Shown: positions 9,333-18,108, counted from the stretch's first letter. The stretch is DNA of 64,000 nucleotides from Nostoc sp. JL34 (GCF_017114945.1 NZ_JABXKQ010000076.1:1-64000), one strand, 5' to 3'. The notes: generated by a model not told the origin, from the sequence alone. Numbers and translations: made by a program.

Positions 9333-10469
9333 ATGGCTCAAGCTCTCGATCAAGTCGATTACGATACTCTCGATGCCGCAAAACGACGTTTCATCAATGC
9401 TGCAAAACGCACACTTGGCTTTGCAAGCGCCTATGGCATAGTCCCCGCGTCTGGTCTTGGAGCAAGCGCCAACGCTTTCAGTTTTAACCTTGCTCCGTTT
9501 CTGGAGGCGGGGGCTAGAGAACTTTCTATGACACTTGTCCCTGAAGGACTGGGCACCGCAGATGATACCCGACCTGACGACCTCTGTGAAGAAGAACTTC
9601 GACGATTCTGGTGGAATATTGGTATCAAGATCATCTCGTGTCTGACGAACGACGCCGCAACTTCAGGTATGCAGACTATACTTCTCGGTCTTTATCTGCC
9701 ATCAAGTACTCCTGAAACGATCTTCACCCCCGCTTTCCTTGATGGGTTTCTAGATGGAGTGGTTGAGGGGTGCAAACGAGTTGGGTGTGTCTATCTCTCA
9801 GGAGAAACTCCTCAACTTAAAACTAAGATGATTCCAGGACGGCTTGACATCGCCGGCTCGGTTTTTGGGGTTATGCCGCCTGGTGTTGCTCCCATTGATA
9901 GTTCCCGTCTGGATGCCGGAAATACCATTGTTCTCGTCGAGAGTTCAGGCCCCCATGAGAACGGCTTTACCCCACTGCGAAAGCTCGCTGAGTCGCTCCC
10001 TGATGGCTACAGAACAAAACTTCCAAGTGGGCAGGAGTTCTGGGAAGCGATGAATGCTGCGTCGTATCTTTACACGCCGCTTGTACAGGCGGTGCTTGGT
10101 GAGGGAATTCGTCCCACGGCGATGGAGAATATTACTGGTCATGGCTGGCAAAAGCTGATGCGGTCGGTGAAGCCGCTTCGGTATGTCATTGAAACGATGC
10201 TGCCAGTGCCGGAGATATTTACGTTTGTTGAGGGTCATCTGGAAGGCGGGGCCGAGACGATGCTTTCTGTGTTCAATTACGGTGCAGGATTCGCATTCTA
10301 TACAGAGTCGGAGCAGGATGCAGAGAAAATTGTCATGCTTGCAAGAGAACATCAACTCTCGGCTGTGATTGCCGGAAGGGTTGAAGCCTCCCTTAGCCGC
10401 GAGGTGGTAATAGAACCTCTTGGGGTCACTTTGAAGGGAGATTCTTTTGGGATTGCGCGAGGGGTATAA
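9333..10469 (+). CDS. AIR synthase (PurM)-related protein
   Basis: The 378-aa product resembles the PurM/ThiL/HypE ATP-binding superfamily. Visible blocks are LVESSGPHENGFTPLRKL (near 200-220), ENITGHGWQKLMRS (near 266-280), LPVPEIFTFV (near 290) and VFNYGAGFAFYT (near 315-327), which align in order with the C-terminal half of AIR synthase. The N-terminal segment NAFSFNLAPFLEAG is divergent and lacks the usual glycine-rich nucleotide loop of true PurM. It is therefore probably a paralogue rather than the purine enzyme. Its codon use looks somewhat richer in C and G at third positions than flanking genes, which may indicate acquisition. No operon partner is present. Confidence 0.75.
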   Translation: MAQALDQVDYDTLDAAKRRFINAAKRTLGFASAYGIVPASGLGASANAFSFNLAPFLEAGARELSMTLVPEGLGTADDTRPDDLCEEELRRFWWNIGIKIISCLTNDAATSGMQTILLGLYLPSSTPETIFTPAFLDGFLDGVVEGCKRVGCVYLSGETPQLKTKMIPGRLDIAGSVFGVMPPGVAPIDSSRLDAGNTIVLVESSGPHENGFTPLRKLAESLPDGYRTKLPSGQEFWEAMNAASYLYTPLVQAVLGEGIRPTAMENITGHGWQKLMRSVKPLRYVIETMLPVPEIFTFVEGHLEGGAETMLSVFNYGAGFAFYTESEQDAEKIVMLAREHQLSAVIAGRVEASLSREVVIEPLGVTLKGDSFGIARGV

Positions 10470-10520
10470 TGAGCCGCAAGCGATCGCTAATTTTCTCGAA
10501 GCTATTGTAGACTCACTTAT

Positions 10521-10549
10521 GCGATGCCTGCGGCGGGCTACGCCTACGC
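10521..10549. repeat. Dispersed Nostoc-type repeat (GGGCTACGCC family), copy 1
   Basis: GCGATGCCTGCGGCGGGCTA and following nine bases match 59209-59237 with few changes. A shorter GGTGGGCTACGCCAA relative lies near 59109. Confidence 0.7.
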
Positions 10550-10829
10550 TGAAGTCATTAGTGGTTAAATTAAATTAGTGTAATTACTGAGATAAGTAAT
10601 AGTTTTTACACAGGAAATGAATTTACATTTTAGGCTTATTAGAAATAATTTCTCTACTAAGTTTTTAGTATCTAAGTCTTTTACCACAGATACTATAAGC
10701 GTGTTTATGAAATTTACGATGCAATATTTATTACTACTTAATAATAAAGTAGTCCAAAACACCCATGACCACTGAGGTTAAGATTTGCTAACGTAGTCTT
10801 AACATATTGAAAAATTTGCTGAGAAAGCT

Positions 10830-10875
10830 GAGAAAGTAGCAGCCAACACTAAATTTTTAGTGCTGGATCTTTCTC
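10830..10875 (+). promoter_or_regulatory. Long hairpin in the leader of the PHP gene
   Basis: Outer arms GAGAAAG (10830-10836) and CTTTCTC (10869-10875) enclose an inner stem CCAACACTAAA/TTTAGTGCTGG (10843-10853 with 10856-10866, one mismatch, 2-nt loop). It ends 58 bp before the start codon. It may be an attenuator, a terminator of upstream transcription or a dispersed palindrome. Confidence 0.4.
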
Positions 10876-10933
10876 ATCTGTAGATGTAGCGTTTTAGTGT
10901 GTTGAGAATATATATTTTTGTTCAGAGGGGGTT

Positions 10934-11620
10934 ATGGCTGTAAATTTGGCCCGGACTACTGCTTCCACAGAACTTTTGAAGCAAATATTCCATAACATTG
11001 ATGCACATAGTTGTCCAAGGTTATTCAACTTTCACATGCACACTGTCTACTCGGATGGAAGGTTGCAGCCGAGTGGATTGATGGAGCAGGCGATCGCTAT
11101 TGGTCTAAAAGGGTTAGCTATCACCGATCATCATGGTATTATCGGCTATCAAGCTGCACTTGCTTGGTTAGAAGACTGGAAGTGGAATAATCCTGGTGAA
11201 AGCACTCCTCATCTGTGGAGTGGCGTGGAAATCAATGCCAACCTTTTGGATATAGAAGTTCATATTTTGGCTTACGCTTTTGCAACAGAACATCCTAGCA
11301 TGAAACCCTATCTGCAAAGAAGGGCGACTACAGGCCAAGAATATCAGGCAAGTAACGTGATTGCCGCTATTCATGAAGCTGGGGGATTGGCAGTTCTGGC
11401 TCATCCAGCTCGTTACAAGCGATCGCATTTTGACTTAATTCCAGCTGCGGCCCAAAAGGGTATCGATGGCGTGGAAACTTTCTACGCTTACAATAACCCT
11501 AACCCCTGGCAACCTAGCATAGTGGAATCAGAACAAGTGCAAAAGTTAGCTGATGAATACTTTCTTTTCAATACCTGTGGTACTGATACTCACGGTTTGA
11601 GCCTGCTACAACGCTTGTAA
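10934..11620 (+). CDS. PHP-domain metal-dependent phosphoesterase
   Basis: The 228-aa product has PHP motifs in order: FNFHMHTVYSDG (about 34-45; HxH metal site), GLAITDHHGI (about 57-66), the long spacer, LAVLAHPARYKR (about 150-161) and CGTDTHG (about 217-223). All four metal-binding motifs look intact. Members hydrolyse phosphoesters such as nucleoside 3',5'-bisphosphates or act as phosphatases in other pathways, and the substrate here is unknown. The ATG has an excellent ribosome-binding site, AGAGGGGG, and the gene ends at a hairpin terminator shared with the convergent cobI. Confidence 0.88.
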   Translation: MAVNLARTTASTELLKQIFHNIDAHSCPRLFNFHMHTVYSDGRLQPSGLMEQAIAIGLKGLAITDHHGIIGYQAALAWLEDWKWNNPGESTPHLWSGVEINANLLDIEVHILAYAFATEHPSMKPYLQRRATTGQEYQASNVIAAIHEAGGLAVLAHPARYKRSHFDLIPAAAQKGIDGVETFYAYNNPNPWQPSIVESEQVQKLADEYFLFNTCGTDTHGLSLLQRL

Positions 11621-11643
11621 ACATGAATCCATTTTTTTCAACT

Positions 11644-11666
11644 CTCCTGGTTCAATCTGCCAGGAG
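11644..11666. terminator. Hairpin between PHP gene and cobI
   Basis: CTCCTGG (11644-11650) pairs with CCAGGAG (11660-11666) around a 9-nt loop, with TTATT following. The genes on both sides converge on it. Confidence 0.55.
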
Positions 11667-11704
11667 GTTATTCTATTTGGGATTTTTGATTATCCAACAA
11701 AGGA

Positions 11705-12415
11705 CTATAATCGATTCTTAGTAGGAATCACAATCATTGAGAAATAGGGTACTTCATCTGGATTAACTTCATCCAGGGGTATGATGCGTTGCTGTGAGGT
11801 TGATGCCCGCTCAATATATTTTGCCCGTGATGCTAGCCCTAATTTATGCAGGATATCCCGCACTTTGGTAAAGTGGCGACCTAGCTTCATAATTGCTGCG
11901 GCATCAGTCATCAGTAGATGTGTAGTCAGTTCTTCTGCTGGTAGTGGGGCTGGTAGGACAGTAAGAATATCGGTGTAGTAGGTGAAAGGTACACCCAAGG
12001 CTACCGGACAAGCCATCAGCGAGGAAACTCCGGGGACAACTTCTGTTTCGTACTGGTCACATAACCGCGTGAATAGGTACATGAACGAACCATAGAAAAA
12101 TGGATCGCCCTCGCACAGCACTACAACATCTCGACCGGCTGCTAAATGGTCGGCGATTGGTTCAATTTCTTTGTCATAAATAGATTTTGCCTTTTCTGGT
12201 TCCAAAGCGCGGGGGAGGTGAAATAGCACCTCGATTTGATTGCCAGGAAGATACTGCGCCACGATCGCTCTAGCAATACTTTCTTTATCTGTGGCTGATT
12301 GATAAGCTACCACAGGAGCCGCACGTAATAGCCGCAGCGCCTTCAGAGTCAATAGTTCGGGATCGCCTGGGCCGACACCAATTCCATAAAGACGACCTTT
12401 GGGTTGCATATTCAT
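11705..12415 (-). CDS. cobI: Precorrin-2 C20-methyltransferase
   Basis: The 236-aa product is a SAM-dependent tetrapyrrole methylase of corrin-ring synthesis. The N-terminal GRLYGIGVGPGDPELLTLKA matches the family glycine-rich motif, followed by LCEGDPFFYGSF (about residues 100-111) and VVPGVSSLMACP, the SAM-site regions. It methylates C20 of precorrin-2 (or the cobalt form). The ATG overlaps the cobH stop codon by 4 bp, so translation is coupled. It is the last gene of the cobG-cobH-cobI operon, transcribed from the cobalamin riboswitch upstream of cobG. Confidence 0.93.
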   Translation of the reverse strand: MNMQPKGRLYGIGVGPGDPELLTLKALRLLRAAPVVAYQSATDKESIARAIVAQYLPGNQIEVLFHLPRALEPEKAKSIYDKEIEPIADHLAAGRDVVVLCEGDPFFYGSFMYLFTRLCDQYETEVVPGVSSLMACPVALGVPFTYYTDILTVLPAPLPAEELTTHLLMTDAAAIMKLGRHFTKVRDILHKLGLASRAKYIERASTSQQRIIPLDEVNPDEVPYFSMIVIPTKNRL

Positions 12416-13038
12416 TCTTCCTCCGTTGCCAGGGCGTTAACTGCTGCTGCCGCGATCGCACTCCCACCGCGCCGACCATGTAAGGTTAAAAATGGTACAT
12501 TTTTGCTGTCTGCTGCCAGTGCGGCTTTTGATTCTGCTGCACCGACAAACCCCACTGGAAAGCCTAAGATAATCGCAGGTTTAGTAGCTCCTTCATCGAG
12601 CATTTCTAAGAGTCGGAACAGGGCTGTGGGTGCATTCCCAATTGCGATCACTGATCCTTCCAGGTGCGATCGCCATAATTCTAAGGCTGCCGCTGACCTT
12701 GTAGTACCCATAGCCTGGGCAAGTTCTGGCACTTTTGGATCGTTGAGGGTACAGATAACTTGATTGTTTGCAGACAACCGCCGTCTGGTAACGCCTTCAG
12801 CAACCATCCGGCAATCACACAAAATTGGCGCTCCATTTGCCAGTGCTGCTCTTGCAGATTGCACTGCTGTTGGTGAATATCCCAAGTCAGTGACAATATC
12901 CGTCATCCCACAGGCATGAATGAGACGTACAGCAACTTTTGCTACATCTGATGGCAGCACATCTAGGTTCGCTTCTGACCGGATGATTGCAAAGGAATTA
13001 CGGTAAATTTCGTTGGCTTCTCGGATGTAGTCGGGCAT
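12412..13038 (-). CDS. cobH: Precorrin-8X methylmutase
   Basis: The 208-aa product (CobH/CbiC) rearranges the C11 methyl group to C12, giving hydrogenobyrinic or cobyrinic acid. Seen motifs are FAIIRSEANL near residue 20, RLIHACGMTDI with the catalytic His near 42, CDCRMVAEGVTRRRL and NAPTALFRLLEM. It overlaps the cobI start by 4 bp and begins 48 bp after cobG. Confidence 0.95.
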   Translation of the reverse strand: MPDYIREANEIYRNSFAIIRSEANLDVLPSDVAKVAVRLIHACGMTDIVTDLGYSPTAVQSARAALANGAPILCDCRMVAEGVTRRRLSANNQVICTLNDPKVPELAQAMGTTRSAAALELWRSHLEGSVIAIGNAPTALFRLLEMLDEGATKPAIILGFPVGFVGAAESKAALAADSKNVPFLTLHGRRGGSAIAAAAVNALATEEE

Positions 13039-13086
13039 TCAATTTGAGATTTTAAATTTTGGATTGACATATAAAAATCAAAAGGC

Positions 13087-14631
13087 TCAGATTCCCAATT
13101 TCTCTAAAAAGTCGGGAATCTTGTTGTTCACGAATGACTTAGGAATAATGTTAAATAATTGCTGTAATTGAGTCAGTGCATATCGATTAGCAAATTCCCC
13201 AAAGGACTCATCAGAATTTAAGCGTTGAATTTTATATACATATAGCATCCGCTCTATTAATGCAGGTAGTTCGGCAAAAGTTACATATTGATATAGTTCA
13301 CGTCCGAATTTTTGTTTGCTGTCACCAACATAAACGTGATACCTTTCCACAGTTTCATTTTCAGCCTCAATGCTGACGCCGAGGAGAGTAATATCACTCT
13401 TGCTATGCTGGGCACAAGATTTTTCGCAACCGCTAAAGTGGATATTAACTGGGCAATCGAGAATCATGCGAGTTTCAAGATACTCTGCCAATGCCAATGC
13501 ATGACTTTTGGTATCCGTAGCAGAAGCGGCGCAACCCTTTCTTCCAGAACAGGCAACTAATGCACTTTTGATGTTAGTTGCAGAGGAATCTAATCCTAAG
13601 AAAGCAATTTCACTTTGGACATCAGCAACCCATTGCCAAGGAATATCTGTAAGGAGCAAATTTTGCCAAGGGGTTAGCCTGAGATTTCCACTGCCGTATT
13701 TTGCGGCTAAATCTGCTAAACCGCGCATCTGTCTACTCTCCAATCGGCCAAGAGGCAAGACGACACCAATGTAAAATAAGCCTTGCTGACGTTGGGGATG
13801 GATGCCAATATGCTGATACTTACCCTCTCTTTGCACAAGAGTAGAGAATTTCTCCCCCTTCTTTTGCAGGGGTTGGAGGGTTAGGTCTTTTTTTATTTCA
13901 CTGCATAAAAGAGAAAAAGGTAGACGCTGCTCTACTTCTTGGAGATAATTTTCACAACCCAAAGTATTCAATAACTCTAAGAAACGTAGCCGCCGCCTAC
14001 TTGTAGTATGACTATGAGCTAGATAGACATCCGCTAAAGCTGCCAAGACGGGCAAACATTCCTCTGGTGGTAGCAAAATTCCTGTATCGCTGGGTGGTTG
14101 ACCCTTCTCGCCTACACTGAGATAGAGACGAAAATAAACATTACCGTCAACTAAGACAGCAGCAAAGGCGATATCATTCAAGCGATCGCCCACCCGAATT
14201 ATCCCACCACCATCAAAGCAAACGCTAAATTTTGCCGACAGTTCCGAAAGCGCCGGATGTGCAGCAATATAATCATCCCAACCTTGCACAAAAGGACGAG
14301 TGTCGATTAATTCCTGGGGATCGATTCCAGCAGTTGGACTGGTCATAATATTGCGGATTTGATCTACAACACTATTGCCAGAACCCAATCCCATATCCTG
14401 TAGGTGCTTCAAAACCTCAGCATTTATCTCGGTGCGGATTTCACGAACTTGCAGATTAGCTCGATTAGTCACATCTACATAGCCGCCACCGTACTGATCT
14501 GCTATATCTGCGATCGCACGGCACTGCTGACTACTAATAATTCCACCTGGTATTCTAACGCGAGATAATATACCATCTGCGGCGGGTGTAGCATAAAACA
14601 AGCCAGGACAAATGGCAAATCCAGAAAGCAA
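13087..14631 (-). CDS. cobG: Precorrin-3B synthase, siroheme/Fe-S type
   Basis: The product belongs to the sulfite/nitrite reductase fold and uses an Fe-S cluster and siroheme-like site to convert precorrin-3A to precorrin-3B in the oxygen-dependent corrin route. Two ferredoxin-like half-domains lie at the N terminus and near residues 290-340. The cluster ligands are visible as CSGRKGC (C-x5-C) and SGCEKSC (C-x3-C). I place the start at the TTG at 14629-14631 because AAGGAG lies 8 nt before it; a further in-frame TTG 24 bp upstream (14655) has no such site. No ATG is available. It is the first gene behind a cobalamin riboswitch, so it should be shut down by adenosylcobalamin. Confidence 0.9.
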   Translation of the reverse strand: MLSGFAICPGLFYATPAADGILSRVRIPGGIISSQQCRAIADIADQYGGGYVDVTNRANLQVREIRTEINAEVLKHLQDMGLGSGNSVVDQIRNIMTSPTAGIDPQELIDTRPFVQGWDDYIAAHPALSELSAKFSVCFDGGGIIRVGDRLNDIAFAAVLVDGNVYFRLYLSVGEKGQPPSDTGILLPPEECLPVLAALADVYLAHSHTTSRRRLRFLELLNTLGCENYLQEVEQRLPFSLLCSEIKKDLTLQPLQKKGEKFSTLVQREGKYQHIGIHPQRQQGLFYIGVVLPLGRLESRQMRGLADLAAKYGSGNLRLTPWQNLLLTDIPWQWVADVQSEIAFLGLDSSATNIKSALVACSGRKGCAASATDTKSHALALAEYLETRMILDCPVNIHFSGCEKSCAQHSKSDITLLGVSIEAENETVERYHVYVGDSKQKFGRELYQYVTFAELPALIERMLYVYKIQRLNSDESFGEFANRYALTQLQQLFNIIPKSFVNNKIPDFLEKLGI

Positions 14632-14689
14632 ACTTAGAACTCCTTCCCCGTGCAACGCAGGGAGTAGACGGTGAGTGTGTCTTCAGGAC

Positions 14690-14780
14690 ATCGTTGAGAG
14701 TTGGCATTCTGACTTGGGTGATCCCCTCACAGCTGCGGCACAGTCCCGGAATTTCACCGGAGTTTCCCAACTCTCAGCTT
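14690..14780 (-). promoter_or_regulatory. Cobalamin riboswitch
   Basis: On the minus strand the aptamer core reads GAGAGTTGGGAAACTCCGG, then TGAAATTCCGGGACTG, a GCCGCAGCTGTGA element, a short hairpin and the B12-box core AAGTCAGAATGCC, which closes against the 5' GAGAGTTGG arm with CCAACTCTC. These parts occur in the order of the known cobalamin aptamer. It ends about 35-60 bp before the cobG start, so regulation may be by ribosome-site sequestration or early termination. It should repress cobG-cobH-cobI when the cofactor is present. Confidence 0.9.
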
Positions 14781-14903
14781 TAGTAATTTAGACTTTGTTT
14801 AGGTTATAGATATCAACCAGACATCATCCAGATAATCATCTTACATTACCATAGCCAGAAATTTTACTGGTAAATTTTTAACTTACCTTATCCACTCTAG
14901 TGG

Positions 14904-14933
14904 CTAGAGTAGCTGAAAACTCAGCTACCCTAG
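14904..14933. terminator. Hairpin after moaE
   Basis: CTAGAGTAGCTGA (14904-14916) pairs with TCAGCTACCCTAG (14921-14933) with one mismatch and a 4-nt loop. It lies just beyond the moaE stop on the minus strand, upstream of the cob riboswitch promoter. Confidence 0.55.
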
Positions 14934-14968
14934 ACAAAACACGAGTGGAGGAAATTGTCTCTGAAATC

Positions 14969-15454
14969 TTAACAATTTTCTCCTGATGTTTCACAAGCGC
15001 CAATACTCACCCAACGGCTAGAACCATCTTCCCAATGTTCTTTCTTCCATATAGGGGCATTGTGTTTGAGCGTATCAATAGCATATTGGCAAGCTTCAAA
15101 CGCCTCACTCCGATGAGGACAACCCACTGCCACTAAAACGCTGATTTCCCCAACTCGCAAACGTCCAACGCGATGATAAATAGCAACTCGATTCACATCA
15201 GAGGTAGATAAGCGAATATCAGCAGCAATTTGATAAAATATCCGCAATGCCATCGGTTCGTAAGCTTGATACTCTAGAGCAATCACAGGTTTACCATCGG
15301 TTTGATTGCGAACCATACCACTCATCACAACCACAGCACCGTTGGCTGGATCGTCAGACTTGGTGTAAATTTCTTCGAGAGACAATGGTGCAAAGGTAAT
15401 GGCAAAACTATCTTCAGCTCTTGGTTTAACAGCAGAGGCAAGTGTAGTCGTCAT
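14969..15454 (-). CDS. moaE: Molybdopterin synthase catalytic subunit
   Basis: The 161-aa product (MoaE) transfers sulfur from the MoaD thiocarboxylate to precursor Z. Recognised blocks are GAVVVMSGMVRNQTDGKPV (about 38-56), LEYQAYEPMALR (about 60-71), YHRVGRLRVGEISVLVAVG (about 93-111), HRSEAFEACQYAIDTLK (about 115-131) and PIWKKEHWEDGS with the catalytic Lys (about 135-146). All are intact. It is monocistronic. A second pathway gene, moaA, lies 38 kb away in the same window, so the genes are dispersed. Confidence 0.95.
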   Translation of the reverse strand: MTTTLASAVKPRAEDSFAITFAPLSLEEIYTKSDDPANGAVVVMSGMVRNQTDGKPVIALEYQAYEPMALRIFYQIAADIRLSTSDVNRVAIYHRVGRLRVGEISVLVAVGCPHRSEAFEACQYAIDTLKHNAPIWKKEHWEDGSSRWVSIGACETSGENC

Positions 15455-15910
15455 AACTGCATCAATATATGTGGGCTTCTTCTATTGTCTCTGAACAAAG
15501 CGTTGCTAGACTATGTTTAATAGCTCTTGTTAATGCTTTTGAGCAAAAGAGGATTTTTTCAGGTAATTTTATCTGTTAGCAAAAAATTATAATGACTCAA
15601 ATCTTCTAGAATTTACTTTGCGATCGCCTCTACTGGAGCGTAGCCCATCAGGCAAGAATAGCAGGTACTTGTAGCTGTCGGTGGAAGTAACTTGCTGTTG
15701 TGTTGAGGACATAAGGTTCATAACTACTGTTAGTTCAACATCTGCGAACACCAATTATCTACCTTGGTTACTGTCTCGCTTCTTGTTGACTCATGAACAG
15801 TTGAAAGTCATTCATCATCTATCAATAGAACGCGGTAAATGGTAGACGCCAGCAAACGCAGAGAGTATTTGATAATTTCTCTGCGTCCCCGCGTCTTCAA
15901 TAAACAACTA
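15455..15910. other. Intergenic region with terminator-like hairpin
   Basis: This gap contains no gene. At 15856-15886, ACGCAGAGA pairs with TCTCTGCGT around a 13-nt loop, just after the stop codon of the minus-strand gene that follows. This element is of a common Nostoc intergenic type. Confidence 0.5.
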
Positions 15911-16243
15911 CTACCAAATTCGATTTCCATTTTCGTCAAGTCGCGCCTGCCGAATTACGTCGGAAATTTCTTCAGCATCTTTAACGTGGTGGAGTGCCTT
16001 CTTTTCGCCGTTGGGTTCATCCACAACAAAGTAAGTCGGGACTGTGATTCTGTCGCCTGTAATGTCTGGTACATCATCAACAGCTGCCTGTTTAGCCTTC
16101 TCTTCAATTGATTGAGGCTCATCAGCAATTCTATCTCCTGGATTCGCGGTTAAGTTTCTTTCGTTCACATCTGGCTTTTCACGAGAATCCCGATCTTCGC
16201 TTACTGGTTGATTAATTTGATTTTCTTGATTTTTATCACTCAT
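15911..16243 (-). CDS. Small hydrophilic protein, function unknown
   Basis: The product (110 aa from the likely start) begins MSDKNQENQINQPVSEDRDS; an in-frame ATG 13 codons upstream adds a poorly conserved-looking stretch and is less likely. The first 60 residues are highly charged and Pro/Asn-rich, hence probably disordered. The C-terminal 50 residues, VPTYFVVDEPNGEKKALHHV and following, look folded. No domain, signal peptide or membrane segment is recognised. Codon use is like that of the neighbours and there is a hairpin just after the stop. Probably a cyanobacterial conserved hypothetical. Confidence 0.65.
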   Translation of the reverse strand: MSDKNQENQINQPVSEDRDSREKPDVNERNLTANPGDRIADEPQSIEEKAKQAAVDDVPDITGDRITVPTYFVVDEPNGEKKALHHVKDAEEISDVIRQARLDENGNRIW

Positions 16244-16568
16244 GGCACTTTCAGGTATTAAAATATATGACTTGACTAACAACAGCTTAAAAAATCAAAG
16301 GCATAAAGAGTTCTTTCTCTGGAGAGAGTTTGAGAATAGATTTTGAATAGATTTTTTGAGGAACATATCTTAGGTTAGATTCTAGCGCTGAGGTTTATAA
16401 ATCACCTCTTACTCCAGAAATAAATAAGAATTAAAAATTAAAGTTTTAGGAACAATTATTCAAGAAAGTAAATTTTCTGAAAATGAACCTACAGTGAACA
16501 CAAATATACATTAAACCTGATGCGATCGCACCGTAGTATATTACTAGACCTTCTTGGCAAATCGAATC

Positions 16569-17138
16569 ATGAAAGAAGATTCTTCTACTAATGGCAAAAT
16601 TCCAGCGAGGATAAAAACGCGCCGGGATTTCTTAACCTACATGCTAGGAACTACAGTTGCATCAGTAGCTATGGGATATCTATTTCCCAAAGTCAGCCAA
16701 AGTCGTGAGATAGACCTAGAAACCCTTTGCTCACTTTATCCAAAGAATTCACGCTGTCAAAATTATCTTCCAGGATCGGTGGCACTGGCTCAAGATGGCA
16801 AAGAAATTGAGGTTAATGCACTATTGGCAACCGCAAAGCCAGGAATTCCGATTCTCGTAAAAGGCTTGCCAGACCGTAGCGTTGATTATCTGATTATTCA
16901 AAACGGGCCACAGATTGCTGAGTATGCTATCAATCCAATCTGCACCCATTTAGGATGTACAGTTGAATGGGATCTTGAGAAGAATCACTTTATTTGTCCT
17001 TGTCATGGGTCTCAATACGATTCTCAGGGTCGGGTAGTTCATGGCCCAGCTAAACGTTCTTTGCCATTAATCACTGTAGTAGTCAAGCAAAACCAAATTC
17101 GTTTAGTTGATCACAAACCTGCTGTAGATCCTCGTTAA
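16569..17138 (+). CDS. petC: Rieske [2Fe-2S] protein, PetC-like
   Basis: A 189-aa protein with a twin-arginine/membrane anchor and a Rieske domain. TRRDFLTYMLGTTVASVAMG (17-36) forms a Tat-type signal anchor. The cluster ligands are CTHLGC (125-130) and CPCHGS (143-148), and the intact loop between them is typical of cytochrome b6f Rieske proteins, which pass electrons from plastoquinol to cytochrome f. Between anchor and domain lies an extra CSLYPKNSRCQNYLPG block (54-69) not expected in the main PetC. It is probably one of the minor Rieske variants of heterocystous cyanobacteria. The ATG at 16569 is preferred over an in-frame TTG at 16554. No petA is adjacent. Confidence 0.85.
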   Translation: MKEDSSTNGKIPARIKTRRDFLTYMLGTTVASVAMGYLFPKVSQSREIDLETLCSLYPKNSRCQNYLPGSVALAQDGKEIEVNALLATAKPGIPILVKGLPDRSVDYLIIQNGPQIAEYAINPICTHLGCTVEWDLEKNHFICPCHGSQYDSQGRVVHGPAKRSLPLITVVVKQNQIRLVDHKPAVDPR

Positions 17139-17275
17139 CCTGCCAGTATAAAATCAAATTTAACAATGCCACCATCTTTTTTAAGCAAGTTATAAATTAT
17201 CAAAGACTGACAAAAACTACTGCATGATTTAAATTTGTCGGGTAAGCTGACAACAGCAGTTTCATTCTCAAACCA

Positions 17276-18061
17276 ATGACCGCAAGTAGTCCCAAAATTT
17301 TAGCCCTGGACTTTGATGGAGTGATTTGCGATGGATTAATTGAATATTTTGAGGTGGCATGGCGTACTTACTGTGAAATTTGGTCTCCTCCTAACGACAC
17401 ACCGCCAGATGATTTAGCTTTGAGATTCTATCGCCTAAGACCTGTTATTGAAACGGGTTGGGAAATGCCCGTTTTAATTAAAGCCTTAGTAGATGGAATT
17501 TCTGACGAAAAGATTCTTCATGAATGGGTAAGCATTGCCCCACAACTTTTGTTAAATGACAAGCTACAAGCAAGAGAAATAGGTGCGAAACTAGATCAGC
17601 AGCGAGATAAATGGATTACTACGGATTTAGGTGGTTGGCTGAGTCTGCATAGATTTTATCCGGCTGTAGTAGAAAAAATCAAATTAACTATTGAAAGTGG
17701 AGTTAAGCTATACATTGTCACAACTAAAGAAGGGCGTTTTGTGCAGCAGTTGTTGCAACAAGAAGGGGTGAATTTACCACCAAGAGCAATTTTTGGGAAA
17801 GAAGTCAAGCGTCCCAAATATGAAATTTTGCGAGAATTAATCCAGTCAACAGAAGACAAGCCAGTTAGTCTCTGGTTTGTAGAAGATAGACTCAAGACAT
17901 TACAGTTAGTCCAACAGCAAGCAGACCTTGAAGATGTGAAACTTTTCCTTGCCGACTGGGGCTATAATACCCAAGCAGAAAGGGAAGCTGCCCAAAATGA
18001 TCCGCGAATTCAGTTGTTATCACTTTCTCAGTTTGCCAAAGATTTCTCAGCTTGGCTTTAA
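17276..18061 (+). CDS. HAD-superfamily hydrolase
   Basis: The 261-aa product has HAD motif I as LALDFDGVICDG (Asp12 nucleophile and Asp14), motif II as IVTTKEG (about residues 150-156), the Lys of motif III near KEVKRPKYE (about 178-186) and motif IV as WFVEDR (about 203-208). The architecture fits a phosphatase with a helical cap. Substrate unknown. The gene is monocistronic and ends at a dispersed palindrome. Confidence 0.85.
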   Translation: MTASSPKILALDFDGVICDGLIEYFEVAWRTYCEIWSPPNDTPPDDLALRFYRLRPVIETGWEMPVLIKALVDGISDEKILHEWVSIAPQLLLNDKLQAREIGAKLDQQRDKWITTDLGGWLSLHRFYPAVVEKIKLTIESGVKLYIVTTKEGRFVQQLLQQEGVNLPPRAIFGKEVKRPKYEILRELIQSTEDKPVSLWFVEDRLKTLQLVQQQADLEDVKLFLADWGYNTQAEREAAQNDPRIQLLSLSQFAKDFSAWL

Positions 18062-18083
18062 TATATTAAATATCTAGCGAAAA

Positions 18084-18108
18084 AGAGATGTAGCATTGCT
18101 ACGTCTCT
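18084..18108. repeat. Hairpin of dispersed palindrome family
   Basis: AGAGATGTAGC (18084-18094) pairs with GCTACGTCTCT (18098-18108) with one G-T pair and a 3-nt loop. It sits just downstream of the HAD gene and may act as its terminator. Confidence 0.55.

Larger units (their letters stand above)
10470..10933. other. Intergenic region with dispersed repeat and leader hairpin
   Basis: This gap contains a dispersed repeat (10521-10549) and a long structured element (10830-10875) directly upstream of the PHP gene. The middle is AT-rich and a 65-codon minus-strand frame there has no coding character. Confidence 0.5.

Noticed and set aside
11705-14655. Plus-strand frames inside the cob operon
   Set aside because: These are complements of the cob genes and lack any motif.
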